Shown here one piece after another: positions 1-11,582 of a DNA stretch of 62,519 bases. Positions within the stretch are counted from its first letter, which is position 1. Each line of letters opens with the position of its first letter. Both the position numbers and the translations under genes were made by a program. The stretch spans positions 16,405 to 78,923 of the forward strand of contig LFSP01000041.1 of assembly GCA_001513145.1 (NCBI GenBank), read 5' to 3'. The notes under the pieces are model-generated. The model did no database searches. It worked only from the letters and a program-made list of their open reading frames with translations, and was not told where the DNA came from. The stretch comes from Clostridia bacterium DTU025. GTDB lineage: Bacteria > Bacillota > DTU025.

Positions 1-51
1 TCCCTCGGTCCCCGCCGTTGCTTACGGCGGCATGGGGGAGTGGGGAACCGG

Positions 52-1179
52 ATGAAGTTCGGCGCGTTAGTATTCGAGGGAGGGCCCGTGAGTGGCCCCA
101 TCGAGGGTTGGGTCGCCCGCGCCCGGGAGGAGCTCTGCCTGGATCTGGCATGCAGGCTCAGCCGGATAGACGTTTTCGACGGGGTGTTCGTCGTCACTGA
201 CCGGGCGGCGCTGGCCGAGCGCGCGTTGGGCGTGCCAGGGGTGGAGGCGGTGCTGGGCGAGGGCCGCGGCTTCCATTTCGGGCGGCGCCTCAATGAAGCC
301 GTAGCCGAGCTTGGGCTGGACGCCTTCGTCTACATGAGCGGCGGTTCGGGGGCGCTGATGAGCCAGGCCGAGCTGGAAGCCTTCGCCCGGGCCGTGTTGG
401 TCGACCCCGGGGCGATAGTCGCCAATAACGTGTACTCAGCCGACATGTTCGGGTGCTGTCAGCCGAGGATGCTCGCAGATGGGGGCGTACCCCCTGTGGA
501 CAACCAGGTCCCGATGTGGGCGGCGACGGAGAAGGGCATGCGCGCGGTGGGGCTGGAGCCCACCGTGGGCGCAAGCTTCGACATCGACACTCCCACGGAT
601 TTGCTGGTGTTCGCGTGTGTGGCTAGGGCTCTGCGGCCGGATGCCGCTCGCATCGTGGACATGGTGATGGAGGCGCCTGTGGGCCGGGCCACGCCCCGCC
701 TGGAGGCCGCCGCTGGGAGGCTGGCGGTGGACCTTTCGGAGGTGGCGCTCTTCGGCCGCGTGTCGCCGGTGACGGTGTCCCACCTGAACCACGTCACCAG
801 GTGCAGGATACGGGCGTACTCTGAGGAGCGCGGGATGCGCGCGTTCGGGCGCGATCTCCCTGGGGCGGCCAGGAGCCTCGTGGCGAGGCTTGCGCAGCGG
901 GCGGGGTGGGAAGCGTTCTTCGCCGACCTGGCCTGGTGCGCGGATGCGGCCTTCTTCGATTCCAGGGTGTTCTTCTCCCACATGGGAGCGGACCTCAGCG
1001 CGGATCAGCGCTTCGCATCGGATCTGTTCCTGTGGGAGGACGTGGGCCACCGCCGGGTGGCGGAGTTCACCAGGGCGGCCCTGGAATGCGGGATCCCTGT
1101 GGTGTTGGGAGGACACTGCCTAGTGTCAGGGGGCATAAGGGCGCTGGCCGCACAGGCGCACCAGGGCGATGTGGTATAA
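52..1179 (+). CDS. Unknown protein with CofC/MobA-like nucleotidyltransferase features
   Basis: About 375 residues if started at the ATG at 52; a GTG at 40 is in frame but has its purine-rich stretch (34-39) directly abutting, so 52 is preferred. The N-terminal half has an alternating strand/helix pattern like small NTP-transferases: a hydrophobic strand followed by SGG near residue 97, and [11 protein letters not shown] near residue 184, which resembles the metal-binding DID(T/S)P-DL turn of CofC and MobA-like enzymes. The canonical N-terminal GG-x-S/RMG loop is not obvious (it has EGGPVSGP instead), so activity is uncertain. The C-terminal 190 residues have no motif I recognise. It lies immediately before secA and ends inside the secA promoter. 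Real gene likely; function unknown. Confidence 0.6.
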   Translation: MKFGALVFEGGPVSGPIEGWVARAREELCLDLACRLSRIDVFDGVFVVTDRAALAERALGVPGVEAVLGEGRGFHFGRRLNEAVAELGLDAFVYMSGGSGALMSQAELEAFARAVLVDPGAIVANNVYSADMFGCCQPRMLADGGVPPVDNQVPMWAATEKGMRAVGLEPTVGASFDIDTPTDLLVFACVARALRPDAARIVDMVMEAPVGRATPRLEAAAGRLAVDLSEVALFGRVSPVTVSHLNHVTRCRIRAYSEERGMRAFGRDLPGAARSLVARLAQRAGWEAFFADLAWCADAAFFDSRVFFSHMGADLSADQRFASDLFLWEDVGHRRVAEFTRAALECGIPVVLGGHCLVSGGIRALAAQAHQGDVV

Positions 1180-1180
1180 T
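1172..1180 (+). promoter_or_regulatory. Extended -10 promoter for secA
   Basis: TGGTATAAT is a perfect TATAAT hexamer (1175-1180) with the upstream TG of an extended -10. No good TTGACA lies 16-18 bases upstream, which is typical of extended -10 promoters. The hexamer overlaps the stop codon of the preceding gene, and the secA start follows 35 bases later. Confidence 0.55.
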
Positions 1181-1214
1181 AACAAAATGGCAAACGTCAA
1201 GCGAGGTGGCTCTG

Positions 1215-3779
<2,565 letters not shown>

Positions 3780-3814
3780 GCTCGGCCCCCATTGCGCGCA
3801 GGGAGGATGATCCG

Positions 3815-4934
3815 GTGAGAGCCGAGCTTGAAACGCCAATCGAGTCATTGGAAACCAGAATTGCCGAAATGAGGGTGTACCTTTGACATCGCCGGCAAGC
3901 TGGCAAAGCTGAAAGAGCTTGAGGAACAGGCGGCCCAGCCTGAACTCTGGCTCGATCGGAACGCTGCAGGCGCCACGATGCAGAAGATATCGGCGCTGCG
4001 CGCCTCAGTGGAGAGATACGAGAACGTGGCGAAGGCCTTGGAGGACATCAGAGCTCTGGCGGAACTGGCTGACGAAGAGGATGACAGGGAGGCCATAGAG
4101 GAGTGCCTGTCGGAGATGGCGCGGCTCGAGGAGACGGTGTCCCGGATAGAGCTGGCGAACCTCCTGTCAGGCCCGTACGACTCCGCCACGGCCATCATGA
4201 ACATCCATCCAGGTGCAGGGGGCACCGAGAGCCAGGACTGGGCGGAGATGCTGCTGCGCATGTACACCAGGTGGGCCGAGCGCAGCGGCTTCAAGGTGGA
4301 GCTCGCCGACCTGCAGCCAGGCGAGGAGGCCGGCATCAAGAGCGCCACCCTGATCATCTCGGGCCAGAACGCCTTCGGGTACCTCAGGGGCGAGAAGGGA
4401 GTGCACCGGTTGGTGAGGATCTCTCCCTTCGACGCTTCGGCGCGGAGGCACACTTCGTTCGCATCGGTGGATGTGGTGCCTGAGATCGAGGACGCCGAGG
4501 TGGAGATAAACCCGGCGGACCTCAAGATCGACACCTTCCGTTCGGGAGGTGCCGGCGGCCAGCACGTGAACAAGACCGAAAGCGCGGTGCGCATCACCCA
4601 CATTCCCTCTGGGATCATCGTGCAGTGCCAGAACGAGCGGTCCCAGCACAGCAACAGGGAGACCGCCATGCGCATTCTCAGGGCCAGGCTCGCCCAGAGG
4701 ATGCGGGAGGAGCAGGAACGGAAGCTGGCGGGCATCAGAGGAGAGCAGCAGGAGATCGCCTGGGGCAGCCAGATCCGGTCGTACGTGTTCCAGCCTTACA
4801 CCATGGTGAAGGACCACCGAACCGGCGTTGAGACGGGCAACGTGGACGCCGTCATGGATGGCGAGATCGATCCGTTCATAGAGGCCTATCTACGGGCGGA
4901 GGCCGCATCGGCCAGCCGCGAAGCGCAGGAGTGA
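3815..4934 (+). CDS. prfB: Peptide chain release factor RF2 (programmed +1 frameshift)
   Basis: RF2 releases peptides at UGA and UAA. The gene is in two frames: GTG 3815 (GGAGG at 3802-3806) gives 23 codons ending CTT, then in-frame TGA at 3884-3886; the second part continues in +1 from GAC 3885 to TGA 4934, about 372 residues in all, the usual size. The junction reads RVYL/D, matching RGYL/D of E. coli RF2. Recognition motif SPF lies near residue 203 and the catalytic GGQ near 247 in [15 protein letters not shown]. Annotation pipelines that take only the long frame start it at ATG 3978 and lose about 54 residues. The stop overlaps the next gene's ATG (TGATG). Confidence 0.95.
3871..3887 (+). 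promoter_or_regulatory. RF2 autoregulatory +1 frameshift site
   Basis: The stretch GAGGGTGTACCTTTGAC holds an internal Shine-Dalgarno-like GAGGGTG three bases before the slippery CTT, then TGA followed by C, the poor-termination context. This is the arrangement of the classical RF2 site (AGGGGG-TAT-CTT-TGA-C): low RF2 lets the ribosome slip +1 at CUU and make more RF2. The SD-like element here is GAGGGTG rather than AGGGGG. Confidence 0.93.
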
Positions 4935-5644
4935 TGAGATTGCGTAGGATGGCGCTGCTTATCGTCGTATTGCTGCTGGCCCTGGGCCTCTCGGAGGCCC
5001 TGTTGCCGTGGTTAGTGTCGTCAAGGGTGGAAGAATCCCTTGAGCAAGCCCTTGGGGGCGACGTGGACGTGACGGCCAGCGTAACAGGCAGGCCTGCCCT
5101 GGCCATGCTGCTTGGCAGGTATACCGACGTTCGGGTGACGTTGCAAGGAGTGCACGCCGCGGGGCTCAGGATAGACCAGCTGACGCTAAGGTCCGACCAG
5201 CTGACGCTGCCCGGGGGCAGGCTGCCCGAATCGGAGGCGGAATGGGCTAGGGCGCTGGGCGGTTCCACCGTGGAGGCCGTCATCACGCAAAACGACGTCA
5301 ACGCGTATCTGGTGGCCTCTCGGTCAAGTGCCGCAGACGCCAGGGTTCAGCTGAGGCCAGGACGGGCGATGGTGACCTCGCCGCTCAAGTTTGCCGGGTC
5401 GGAGATGCTGGTGACGGCTGAGGGCGAAATGGTGCTGTCCAACAACGGAAGGCTACTGGAGTACAGGGTGGACTCCGTCACCGTGGACGACAAGCAGATC
5501 CCCGCCTTCCTAGTTAGCCTTGCCACAGACATCGTGACGGTGGGTGTGGACCTGTCCCGTCTTCCCCTGGGGATAGTGGCACGCTCTGTTGAAGTGATGG
5601 AGGGGGCGGTGAAGCTTACCGGCCGCACCTCGCAGGGGGTATAG
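4934..5644 (+). CDS. DUF2993 (LmeA-like) membrane-anchored lipid-binding protein
   Basis: About 236 residues. The N-terminus [18 protein letters not shown] is a signal peptide or membrane anchor, so the rest is extracytoplasmic. The body is strand-rich with regularly spaced hydrophobic positions and DVRVTLQG/LRIDQLTL-type repeats typical of DUF2993. In mycobacteria a family member, LmeA, binds phospholipid during mannan elongation; the role in Bacillota is not established. The start at ATG 4934 overlaps the prfB stop, so the two are probably co-transcribed. Family assignment is by pattern recognition only. Confidence 0.6.
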   Translation: MRLRRMALLIVVLLLALGLSEALLPWLVSSRVEESLEQALGGDVDVTASVTGRPALAMLLGRYTDVRVTLQGVHAAGLRIDQLTLRSDQLTLPGGRLPESEAEWARALGGSTVEAVITQNDVNAYLVASRSSAADARVQLRPGRAMVTSPLKFAGSEMLVTAEGEMVLSNNGRLLEYRVDSVTVDDKQIPAFLVSLATDIVTVGVDLSRLPLGIVARSVEVMEGAVKLTGRTSQGV

Positions 5645-5649
5645 CCCAG

Positions 5650-7707
5650 ATGAAGAAGGGTCGCAGCATCACAAGAAGCGCCCTCACGCTGATAGTGTTG
5701 TTCTCCACGGTCCTTGCGGCCGCGATGGCCCTGCCCAGGCATCGGGCGGAGGCGAAGTACCGCGAGGTGGCGGTGTGCATCGATTTCAGGGAGGGGCTGG
5801 CCTTCGCGAGACGGATGGGAATCCCCCCGGACCGGTACTTTGCGGACCTCGCCAAACTGGGTGTAGGCTGGCTGGCGATTGAAGAGGACACCCTTCGGAC
5901 GTTGGCGGAGGCGGGCGACATCTGGCTGATGTCGGGCTCGGAGTTTGCGGCACTGGTGGCGGGCGACGCCGAGGTGGCGCCGCGAGCTGCTGTTGCCGCT
6001 GACGGTGCCGCTGTCGCCGGCGGTAACGGTGACGGCAACCCCCATGCCTGGAGCTTGGAAGCGTGGACCACGGTGGTCGTGCCCATGACGGAGGAGGGCG
6101 CGGCGTTGCTGGCATCCCGGCTGCATGTCCGCTTGCACCCGTCGGTGGACGTGCGGACGGTACCGTGGAACGACACCCAGGCCTATATCATCTCCCTTCC
6201 GATGGGCGAGGCCGGACCTGTCAACCTTGGGATAAGGCCATCCAGCATCGCCCTGGCCTCGCGCGTGGGGATGGACGTGGTGGTTCGGTTTTCGAACTGG
6301 CCAGGGATATCGGAAAAGTGGATCGACACCGCGGTTCGGGAGGCCGCGGCAGGGGGCGGCCGGCGCATCGCGGTGTTCTCAGGAACCGAGATAATGGGCT
6401 ACCCGGCGCTGGTGCGACATACCGCCAGGGCGTTGGCAAGCCACGACATTGCATACGGCGACATAGAGTTCTCGCCGCAGGCCGGCGCAGCCGAGATCAT
6501 CGCTGGGCTTGGCGGCGATTTCGTGCGCGTCCACAGCATCAGTCGGGCAGAGGTAGACAAGGGCCTGTCTGTGGACACCATGGTGGAAAGGTATGTCCGG
6601 GCAGCGCGGGAGCGCAACATCCGGCTCATGTACACGCGTCCCCTCAACAGGCAGCTGGACTCGAGGCAGCTGGAAGAGCTGAACCGCGAGTTCTTCTCGA
6701 AGCTTTCGGAATCGCTGGTGGATGCCGGCTTCGGCCTGGGCCATCCAGGTTCGCTTGACAGGATAGGCGCAGGGCTTCTCCCCGCCGCCGGTCTGGTGCT
6801 GGGGATCGCTGCGGCAGGGCTGCTCATAGTGGACCTCATGTGTGCGGTGCCTCTGGCCATTGCCGCCGGGCTGCTGGCGGTTGCGGCGGCGGGGTTCGCC
6901 GGGCTGTGGGCCATGGGGTACGAGGTGCTCTCCAGGCAAGCGGCTGCGCTGGCCGCCGCGGTGTTGTTCCCGTCGCTATCGGCGTTCGTTCTGCTGAAGC
7001 CGTTTGACGAGACGCCCCAGGGGTTTGCCGGCTGGGCCTGGGCCGCCCTGAAACGCCTTGTTGTTGCCTCTGCGTGTTCAGTATCGGGAGGGTTGGTACT
7101 GGCAGCATGCATCACCACGTCCGCCTTCATGCTCAAGGCGAATCAGTTCTTAGGCGTGAAGCTCATGCACGTGGCGCCCTTCGCCACGCTTCTCCTGGCC
7201 TACTGGCACTACTACGTGCGCAGACCCGGCGAGAGCTGGCTCAGGTCTATTGTGAGGATCGCCAACTCGCCGGTGCTCCTCTGGCATGCGGCGGCAGCCG
7301 CCGTCATCGCTGCGCTGGGCCTGGTCTACATAGTGCGTACAGGGAACACTTCATCCATCTCCCTGCTGCCGTCATCTGCGGAGCAGGCCATGAGAGCCAT
7401 CCTGGAGCGGGTGCTCCCGGCGCGGCCGAGAACCAAGGAGTTCCTGATAGGGCACCCCGCGTTCATTGCCAGCATCGGGCTGCTGGCGGCCGGGGGCACG
7501 GCGCTGCTTCTACCGGCCTCGGCGCTTGCCATGATAGGCCAAGTTTCCATAGTCAACACCTTCGCTCATCTGCACACGCCTATAGGCCTCACGCTGGTCA
7601 GGGTGGCCCTGGGCCTGGCGCTGGGAGCCGCCGTGGGGCTGGTGGCTGCGCCGATGGTGGTCTGGGCTTACAGGCTGGCGAACCGCTCGCTGAGGAGTGC
7701 GGGGTGA
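5650..7707 (+). CDS. DUF5693 family polytopic membrane protein
   Basis: 685 residues. One N-terminal membrane segment (about residues 9-25) is followed by an outside domain of some 340 residues and then eight or nine hydrophobic segments from about 370 to 680. The outside domain includes VCIDFREGLAFARRMGIPPDRYFADLAKLGVGWLAIEEDTL, shown here only as a landmark by its first motif VCIDFREGLAFARRMG near residue 40, which matches the repeated start of DUF5693 proteins. Such proteins sit directly upstream of csaB in many Bacillota, as here (csaB starts 8 bases after this stop), so a role in making or exporting the pyruvylated wall polymer is a reasonable inference. Biochemical function is unknown. 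An Ala/Gly/Asp-rich low-complexity stretch lies near residues 113-135. Confidence 0.75.
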   Translation: MKKGRSITRSALTLIVLFSTVLAAAMALPRHRAEAKYREVAVCIDFREGLAFARRMGIPPDRYFADLAKLGVGWLAIEEDTLRTLAEAGDIWLMSGSEFAALVAGDAEVAPRAAVAADGAAVAGGNGDGNPHAWSLEAWTTVVVPMTEEGAALLASRLHVRLHPSVDVRTVPWNDTQAYIISLPMGEAGPVNLGIRPSSIALASRVGMDVVVRFSNWPGISEKWIDTAVREAAAGGGRRIAVFSGTEIMGYPALVRHTARALASHDIAYGDIEFSPQAGAAEIIAGLGGDFVRVHSISRAEVDKGLSVDTMVERYVRAARERNIRLMYTRPLNRQLDSRQLEELNREFFSKLSESLVDAGFGLGHPGSLDRIGAGLLPAAGLVLGIAAAGLLIVDLMCAVPLAIAAGLLAVAAAGFAGLWAMGYEVLSRQAAALAAAVLFPSLSAFVLLKPFDETPQGFAGWAWAALKRLVVASACSVSGGLVLAACITTSAFMLKANQFLGVKLMHVAPFATLLLAYWHYYVRRPGESWLRSIVRIANSPVLLWHAAAAAVIAALGLVYIVRTGNTSSISLLPSSAEQAMRAILERVLPARPRTKEFLIGHPAFIASIGLLAAGGTALLLPASALAMIGQVSIVNTFAHLHTPIGLTLVRVALGLALGAAVGLVAAPMVVWAYRLANRSLRSAG

Positions 7708-7714
7708 TGGGCCT

Positions 7715-8845
7715 GTGCGGATCGTAGTCTCCGGGTACCACGGCATGGGCAATACCGGCGACGAGGCGGTACTCGAGGCGTTCCTGCAGGGCGTTCGGAA
7801 GGTTCTGCCCCAGGCGCGCCTTACCGTGCTGTCGGGGGATCCGGAAAGCACCGAGCGGGCGTACGGTGTGGACTCCGTGAGCAGAACGCATCTGCCCAGC
7901 ATCGTGCGGGCGCTCAGAGACGCGGACCTGTTGGTGAGCGGCGGGGGAAGCCTCCTTCAGGATGTGACCGGGCCGTTTACGGTGCCGTATTACACAGGGA
8001 TCATGCTGCTGGCGTACCTCATGCGCGTTCCTGTGGCGGTGTACGCCCAGGGCCTGGGGCCGCTTCGCGGGCGTCTCAGCCGGCACCTGGCCCGGATCGG
8101 GCTGAGCCGCGCCGCGGTGTTGAGCCTCCGGGACGCCGAGTCTGTGCAGCTGCTTCGCCAGATAGGCATTGGCCGGCGCGACGTGCACCTTGTGGCGGAT
8201 CCGGCCTTCGCGCTGTCTCCACAGGACTCCCCTGAGGCCAGGCGCATCGGGGATCGGGAGGGCGTGGTGATGTTCGCCCTCCGCCCGTGGGATGTGGGCA
8301 GGGACATCACTCCGGAGTACGCGGAGTGTGCGAGAAGGGTCAGGGTGGAGCTAGGCGCCGACGTGGTGTTCGTGGCTTTCCATCCCTGCGCCGACCTGGA
8401 GCTGGCGAAGCGTCTGGCGGAGCTCACCGGCGGCGCCACGGTGATAACCTTCGACATGACCCCCGGGCAGGCCCTGGGCGTTGTTGGCAGTGCCCAGCTG
8501 GTGGTGGGCATGAGGCTCCATTCCCTGATATTCGCGGCGTCCGCAGGGGTGCCTGCGGTGGCCATCGAGTACGACCCGAAGGTAAGGGCCCTGTGCGAGC
8601 GCGTGGGCACCACCCATGTGCTTCCCGCAGGCGTCTCCGGTGACGTGCTCTACGAGACCATAGCCCGAGCCTGGAGCGCGCGGGAGCGGCTCCGCGCGGA
8701 ACAGGTGCTGTCGGTTGACGAGTTGCGGGAGGGAGCCAGGGTTGCCACGGAGCTGGCGCTGAGGCCCCTTCTTGACGGGAAGGGGGAGGGCGGTGCACGT
8801 GGCTGCGGCGAAGGCGGGCGCAGAGTCCCGCGGCGAGCGCGATGA
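7715..8845 (+). CDS. csaB: Polysaccharide pyruvyl transferase CsaB
   Basis: CsaB adds ketal-linked pyruvate to secondary wall polymer, creating the ligand that S-layer SLH domains bind. The 376-residue product starts with RIVVSGYHGMGNTGDEAVL, the family's conserved glycine-rich N-terminus, and has VSGGGSLLQDVTG near residue 82 and VGMRLHSLIFAASAGVP near 265, all typical. I chose GTG 7715 because GGGGTGA lies 7 bases upstream; GTG 7697 is in frame but has no spacing for a ribosome-binding site. It overlaps the next gene by 53 bases. The run of glycine, arginine and lysine codons at its end is produced by the next gene's ribosome-binding site. Presence implies an S-layer or SLH-anchored surface proteins, not seen in this window. 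Confidence 0.9.
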   Translation: MRIVVSGYHGMGNTGDEAVLEAFLQGVRKVLPQARLTVLSGDPESTERAYGVDSVSRTHLPSIVRALRDADLLVSGGGSLLQDVTGPFTVPYYTGIMLLAYLMRVPVAVYAQGLGPLRGRLSRHLARIGLSRAAVLSLRDAESVQLLRQIGIGRRDVHLVADPAFALSPQDSPEARRIGDREGVVMFALRPWDVGRDITPEYAECARRVRVELGADVVFVAFHPCADLELAKRLAELTGGATVITFDMTPGQALGVVGSAQLVVGMRLHSLIFAASAGVPAVAIEYDPKVRALCERVGTTHVLPAGVSGDVLYETIARAWSARERLRAEQVLSVDELREGARVATELALRPLLDGKGEGGARGCGEGGRRVPRRAR

Positions 8846-9647
8846 GCAGGCCGGGCAGCGGGGTGACCTGCGGGGCCCGGGGCATGACAGGCCGAGGGCC
8901 ACGATACTAGGGGTGCCTGTGGACTGTGTGGGTCCTGAGGAGGCCGTGTCGCGTTGCGCAGAGCTGGTGAGTTCAGGGCGTGGCGGGCACGTGGTGACCC
9001 TCAACCCCGAGATGGTGTTGGCCTGTCAGCGCGATCCCGAGCTCATGCAGGCGGTGCGCGGGGCTGACCTTGTGGTGCCTGACGGCATCGGCGTCGTGCT
9101 GGGCCTGAGGCTCCTTGGCTGGAACGCGCCGGGCCGGGTGCCCGGCATAGAGCTGGCAACGGAACTGATGAAGACGTGCGCCGCCGCAGGCCGCGGCGTG
9201 TTCATGGTGGGGGCGAGGCCAGGCGTGGCCGACGAGGCCGCTCGGCGGATGGCCCAGAGCATCCCCGAGCTTCGCATCGCAGGGGTGCACCACGGCTACT
9301 TCGGTCACCACGAGGAGGGCCAGGTGTTGCAGGCGATAGGCGACTCCCGGCCCGGATGCGTGCTGGTTGGGCTGGGCGCAGGCAGGCAGGAGAAGTGGAT
9401 CGCAAGGGTGCGAGCGAACGCGACCCCGGGTGCCGTGTGGGTGGGGGTCGGAGGATCGTTCGACGTGATGGCGGGAGCTTTGAGGAGGGCGCCTGAGGCT
9501 TGGCGCAGGCTGGGCCTGGAGTGGCTATACAGGTTGCTGCAGGAGCCCAGGAGGCTGGGGAGGATGGCTTCGCTGCCAGTTTTCGCTATGCGCGTGGCGC
9601 TTGAAGCCATCAGGGGCGGAGGCAGAAGGCATACCAAGCTTACATAA
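8793..9647 (+). CDS. tagA: WecG/TagA/CpsF family glycosyltransferase
   Basis: About 284 residues. The family adds N-acetylmannosamine (or a related sugar) to the lipid-linked GlcNAc that primes wall teichoic acid or secondary polymers. Supporting motifs: the N-terminal ILGVPVDCVGPEEAV, GHVVTLNPEMVLACQRDPEL near residue 70, VVPDGIGVVLGLRL near 94, and VGLGAGRQEKWIA near 190, which is the (G/A)-P-x-QE-x-W signature region of the family. The start is set at GTG 8793, directly after AGGGGGAGGG; the first 40 residues are low-complexity and poorly conserved, so the true start could be later. It lies inside the csaB end, suggesting translational coupling and a shared pathway. Confidence 0.87.
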   Translation: MHVAAAKAGAESRGERDEQAGQRGDLRGPGHDRPRATILGVPVDCVGPEEAVSRCAELVSSGRGGHVVTLNPEMVLACQRDPELMQAVRGADLVVPDGIGVVLGLRLLGWNAPGRVPGIELATELMKTCAAAGRGVFMVGARPGVADEAARRMAQSIPELRIAGVHHGYFGHHEEGQVLQAIGDSRPGCVLVGLGAGRQEKWIARVRANATPGAVWVGVGGSFDVMAGALRRAPEAWRRLGLEWLYRLLQEPRRLGRMASLPVFAMRVALEAIRGGGRRHTKLT

Positions 9648-9661
9648 GGGAGTTGACACCA

Positions 9662-10519
9662 TTGCCGCGCGTGATACTGCGCAGCCACGAAGAGTTGGAG
9701 GAGGCTGCGAGAAGGATACGCAAGCACATCATCAGGATGACCGGGAGCGCGGGCTCAGGCCATCCCGGCGGTTCGCTATCAGCCGCCGACATAGTTACGG
9801 TGCTTTACATGAACGAGATGAACTACAGGCCCGAGGAGCCTGATTGGCCGGGCCGCGACAGGTTCGTGCTATCAAAGGGGCACGCGGCCCCGGTGCTGTA
9901 CGCCGCGCTGGCTGAAGCCGGGTTCTTTCCTGTGGATGACCTGCTCACCCTAAGGCAGTGGGGCTCGCACCTGCAGGGACATCCCGACATGCGCAGCACG
10001 CCCGGCGTGGAGATGTCCACGGGCTCGTTGGGGCAGGGCCTTTCCGCAGCGTGTGGCATGGCAATAGCGGCGAAGATCGACGGGCAGCCGTGGCGGGTCT
10101 ACGCGTTGGTGGGCGACGGCGAGATGCAGGAAGGCCAGATCTGGGAGGCTGCCATGACAGCGGCTCACCGGCGCCTCGACAACCTGGTGACCTTCATCGA
10201 CCACAACGGCCTTCAGATAGACGGGACCTGTGAGGAAGTGAAATCCATGCGTAACCCGGGCGCACGGTTCGCGGCGTTCGGATGGCACGTGATGGAGATC
10301 GACGGGCACAGCATCCCCCAGATCATGGACGCGCTGGCCAAGGCCAGGCAGGTGAAGGGCGCTCCCACCTGTATAGTGGCGCGTACCGTGAAGGGCAAAG
10401 GGGTCTCGTTCATGGAGAACCAGGTGGGCTGGCACGGCACCGCCCCCAAGGCTGACCAGGTGGAACAGGCCCTTAGGGAGCTGGATGAGGCAGGCGCCGG
10501 CGAGGGAGGTGGCAACTGA
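9662..10519 (+). CDS. Transketolase, N-terminal (ThDP-binding) subunit
   Basis: The 285-residue product is the first half of a split transketolase. It carries GSGHPGGSLSAADI near residue 31, SKGHAAPVLYAAL near 74, and the thiamine-diphosphate/Mg motif GDGEMQEGQIWEA near 150. Transketolase moves two-carbon units between sugar phosphates in the non-oxidative pentose phosphate pathway. I prefer TTG 9662, nine bases after AAGGGAG; TTG 9653 directly abuts that sequence. The stop overlaps the ATG of the C-terminal subunit, so the two halves should be made in equal amounts. Split transketolases are usual in Clostridia and archaea. Confidence 0.95.
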   Translation: MPRVILRSHEELEEAARRIRKHIIRMTGSAGSGHPGGSLSAADIVTVLYMNEMNYRPEEPDWPGRDRFVLSKGHAAPVLYAALAEAGFFPVDDLLTLRQWGSHLQGHPDMRSTPGVEMSTGSLGQGLSAACGMAIAAKIDGQPWRVYALVGDGEMQEGQIWEAAMTAAHRRLDNLVTFIDHNGLQIDGTCEEVKSMRNPGARFAAFGWHVMEIDGHSIPQIMDALAKARQVKGAPTCIVARTVKGKGVSFMENQVGWHGTAPKADQVEQALRELDEAGAGEGGGN

Positions 10520-11460
10520 TGGCCGAGATGATAGCTACTAGAGTTGCATATGGACGAGCCCTCGCCAGGTTAGGTGCCCAGCGCGGCGACGTGGTGGTGC
10601 TGGATGCGGACCTGTCTAAGTCCACCATGACGCACGAATTCGCGAAGGCCTATCCGGAGAGGTTCGTCCAGATGGGCATCGCCGAGCAGGACATGATGGG
10701 CACCGCAGCCGGCCTGGCCGCTGCCGGAAAGGTGGCATACGCCAGCACCTTCGCCATGTTCGCCGCGGGGCGCGCATACGACCAGGTGCGAAACAGCATC
10801 TGCTATTCCAACCTCAATGTGAAGATCTGCGCCACCCATGCGGGACTCACCGTGGGCGAGGACGGCGGATCCCACCAGTGCCTGGAGGACATCGCCCTGA
10901 TGAGGGTGATCCCCAACATGAAGGTGTTCGTGCCGTCTGACGCGGTGCTGACGGAATGGTTGGTAAGGCAGGTGGCCGACGTTTCGGGGCCGGTGTACGT
11001 GAGGCTCGGCCGGCCGGCAGTTCCCGTGATCTACCACCCGGAGCAGCGCTTCGAGCTGGGCAAGGCGGTAACGCTGAGGGAGGGCTCCGACGTTGCCATC
11101 GTGGCGTGCGGCGTGATGGTGGCGAGGGCCCTTGACGCCGCCGACATCCTGGCCCAGCAGGGAATCAGCGCCCGGGTGCTGGATATGTTCAGCATCAAGC
11201 CAATCGATGCCGAAGCCATCGATGGTGCCGCCGCCCATTGCGGAGCCATCGTCACGGCCGAGGAGCACTCAGTGATCGGGGGGCTCGGCGGCGCCGTGGC
11301 GGAGGCGGTGACATCGGGCATCTGTGTGCCGGTGGAGCGGGTAGGGGTGAACGACAGGTTCGGCAAGTCCGGCAAGCCTGACCAGCTCATGGAGGTTTAC
11401 GGCCTCACTGCGAAGGCCGTCGCCGAGGCCGCCATGAGGGCGATCGCCAGGAAGCGCTGA
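10519..11460 (+). CDS. Transketolase, C-terminal (Pyr and TK-C) subunit
   Basis: 313 residues carrying the pyrimidine-binding domain (MGIAEQDMMGTAAGLAAAGKV near residue 52, including the catalytic Glu of IAEQ) and the C-terminal domain (MFSIKPIDAEAI near 217). It pairs with the preceding subunit to form one active transketolase. A 1-deoxyxylulose-5-phosphate synthase arrangement was considered, but that enzyme is normally a single chain of over 600 residues. ATG 10519 overlaps the upstream stop (TGATGG). Confidence 0.95.
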   Translation: MAEMIATRVAYGRALARLGAQRGDVVVLDADLSKSTMTHEFAKAYPERFVQMGIAEQDMMGTAAGLAAAGKVAYASTFAMFAAGRAYDQVRNSICYSNLNVKICATHAGLTVGEDGGSHQCLEDIALMRVIPNMKVFVPSDAVLTEWLVRQVADVSGPVYVRLGRPAVPVIYHPEQRFELGKAVTLREGSDVAIVACGVMVARALDAADILAQQGISARVLDMFSIKPIDAEAIDGAAAHCGAIVTAEEHSVIGGLGGAVAEAVTSGICVPVERVGVNDRFGKSGKPDQLMEVYGLTAKAVAEAAMRAIARKR

Positions 11461-11582
11461 CAGACGCGGCAGATCGTTCGCTGGCAGCCTCGGGTTTACG
11501 CCCCTGACCGGCAGGAATTCGCCGTTTCGGAGAAGAACAGTTTTCCGATACGTGTGTCCTGCACGAGACGGGGTGTTTTCGT
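11461..11582 (+). other. Leader region before ftsE
   Basis: This 122-base gap precedes the division operon. I see GGCAGGAATTCGCCG (11510-11524), then a stretch with TTTTCC, and the ftsE ribosome-binding site GGGGTG at 11570-11575. No clear -35/-10 pair with good spacing is visible, nor a strong terminator for the transketolase genes. Confidence 0.3.

Noticed and set aside
906-1214. Long N-terminal extension of SecA
   Set aside because: The frame is open, but it overlaps the preceding gene, includes the promoter and lacks similarity; TTG 1215 has the ribosome-binding site and the conserved N-terminus.
9662-11460. 1-deoxyxylulose-5-phosphate synthase
   Set aside because: The two-gene split and the motif spacing fit transketolase halves.
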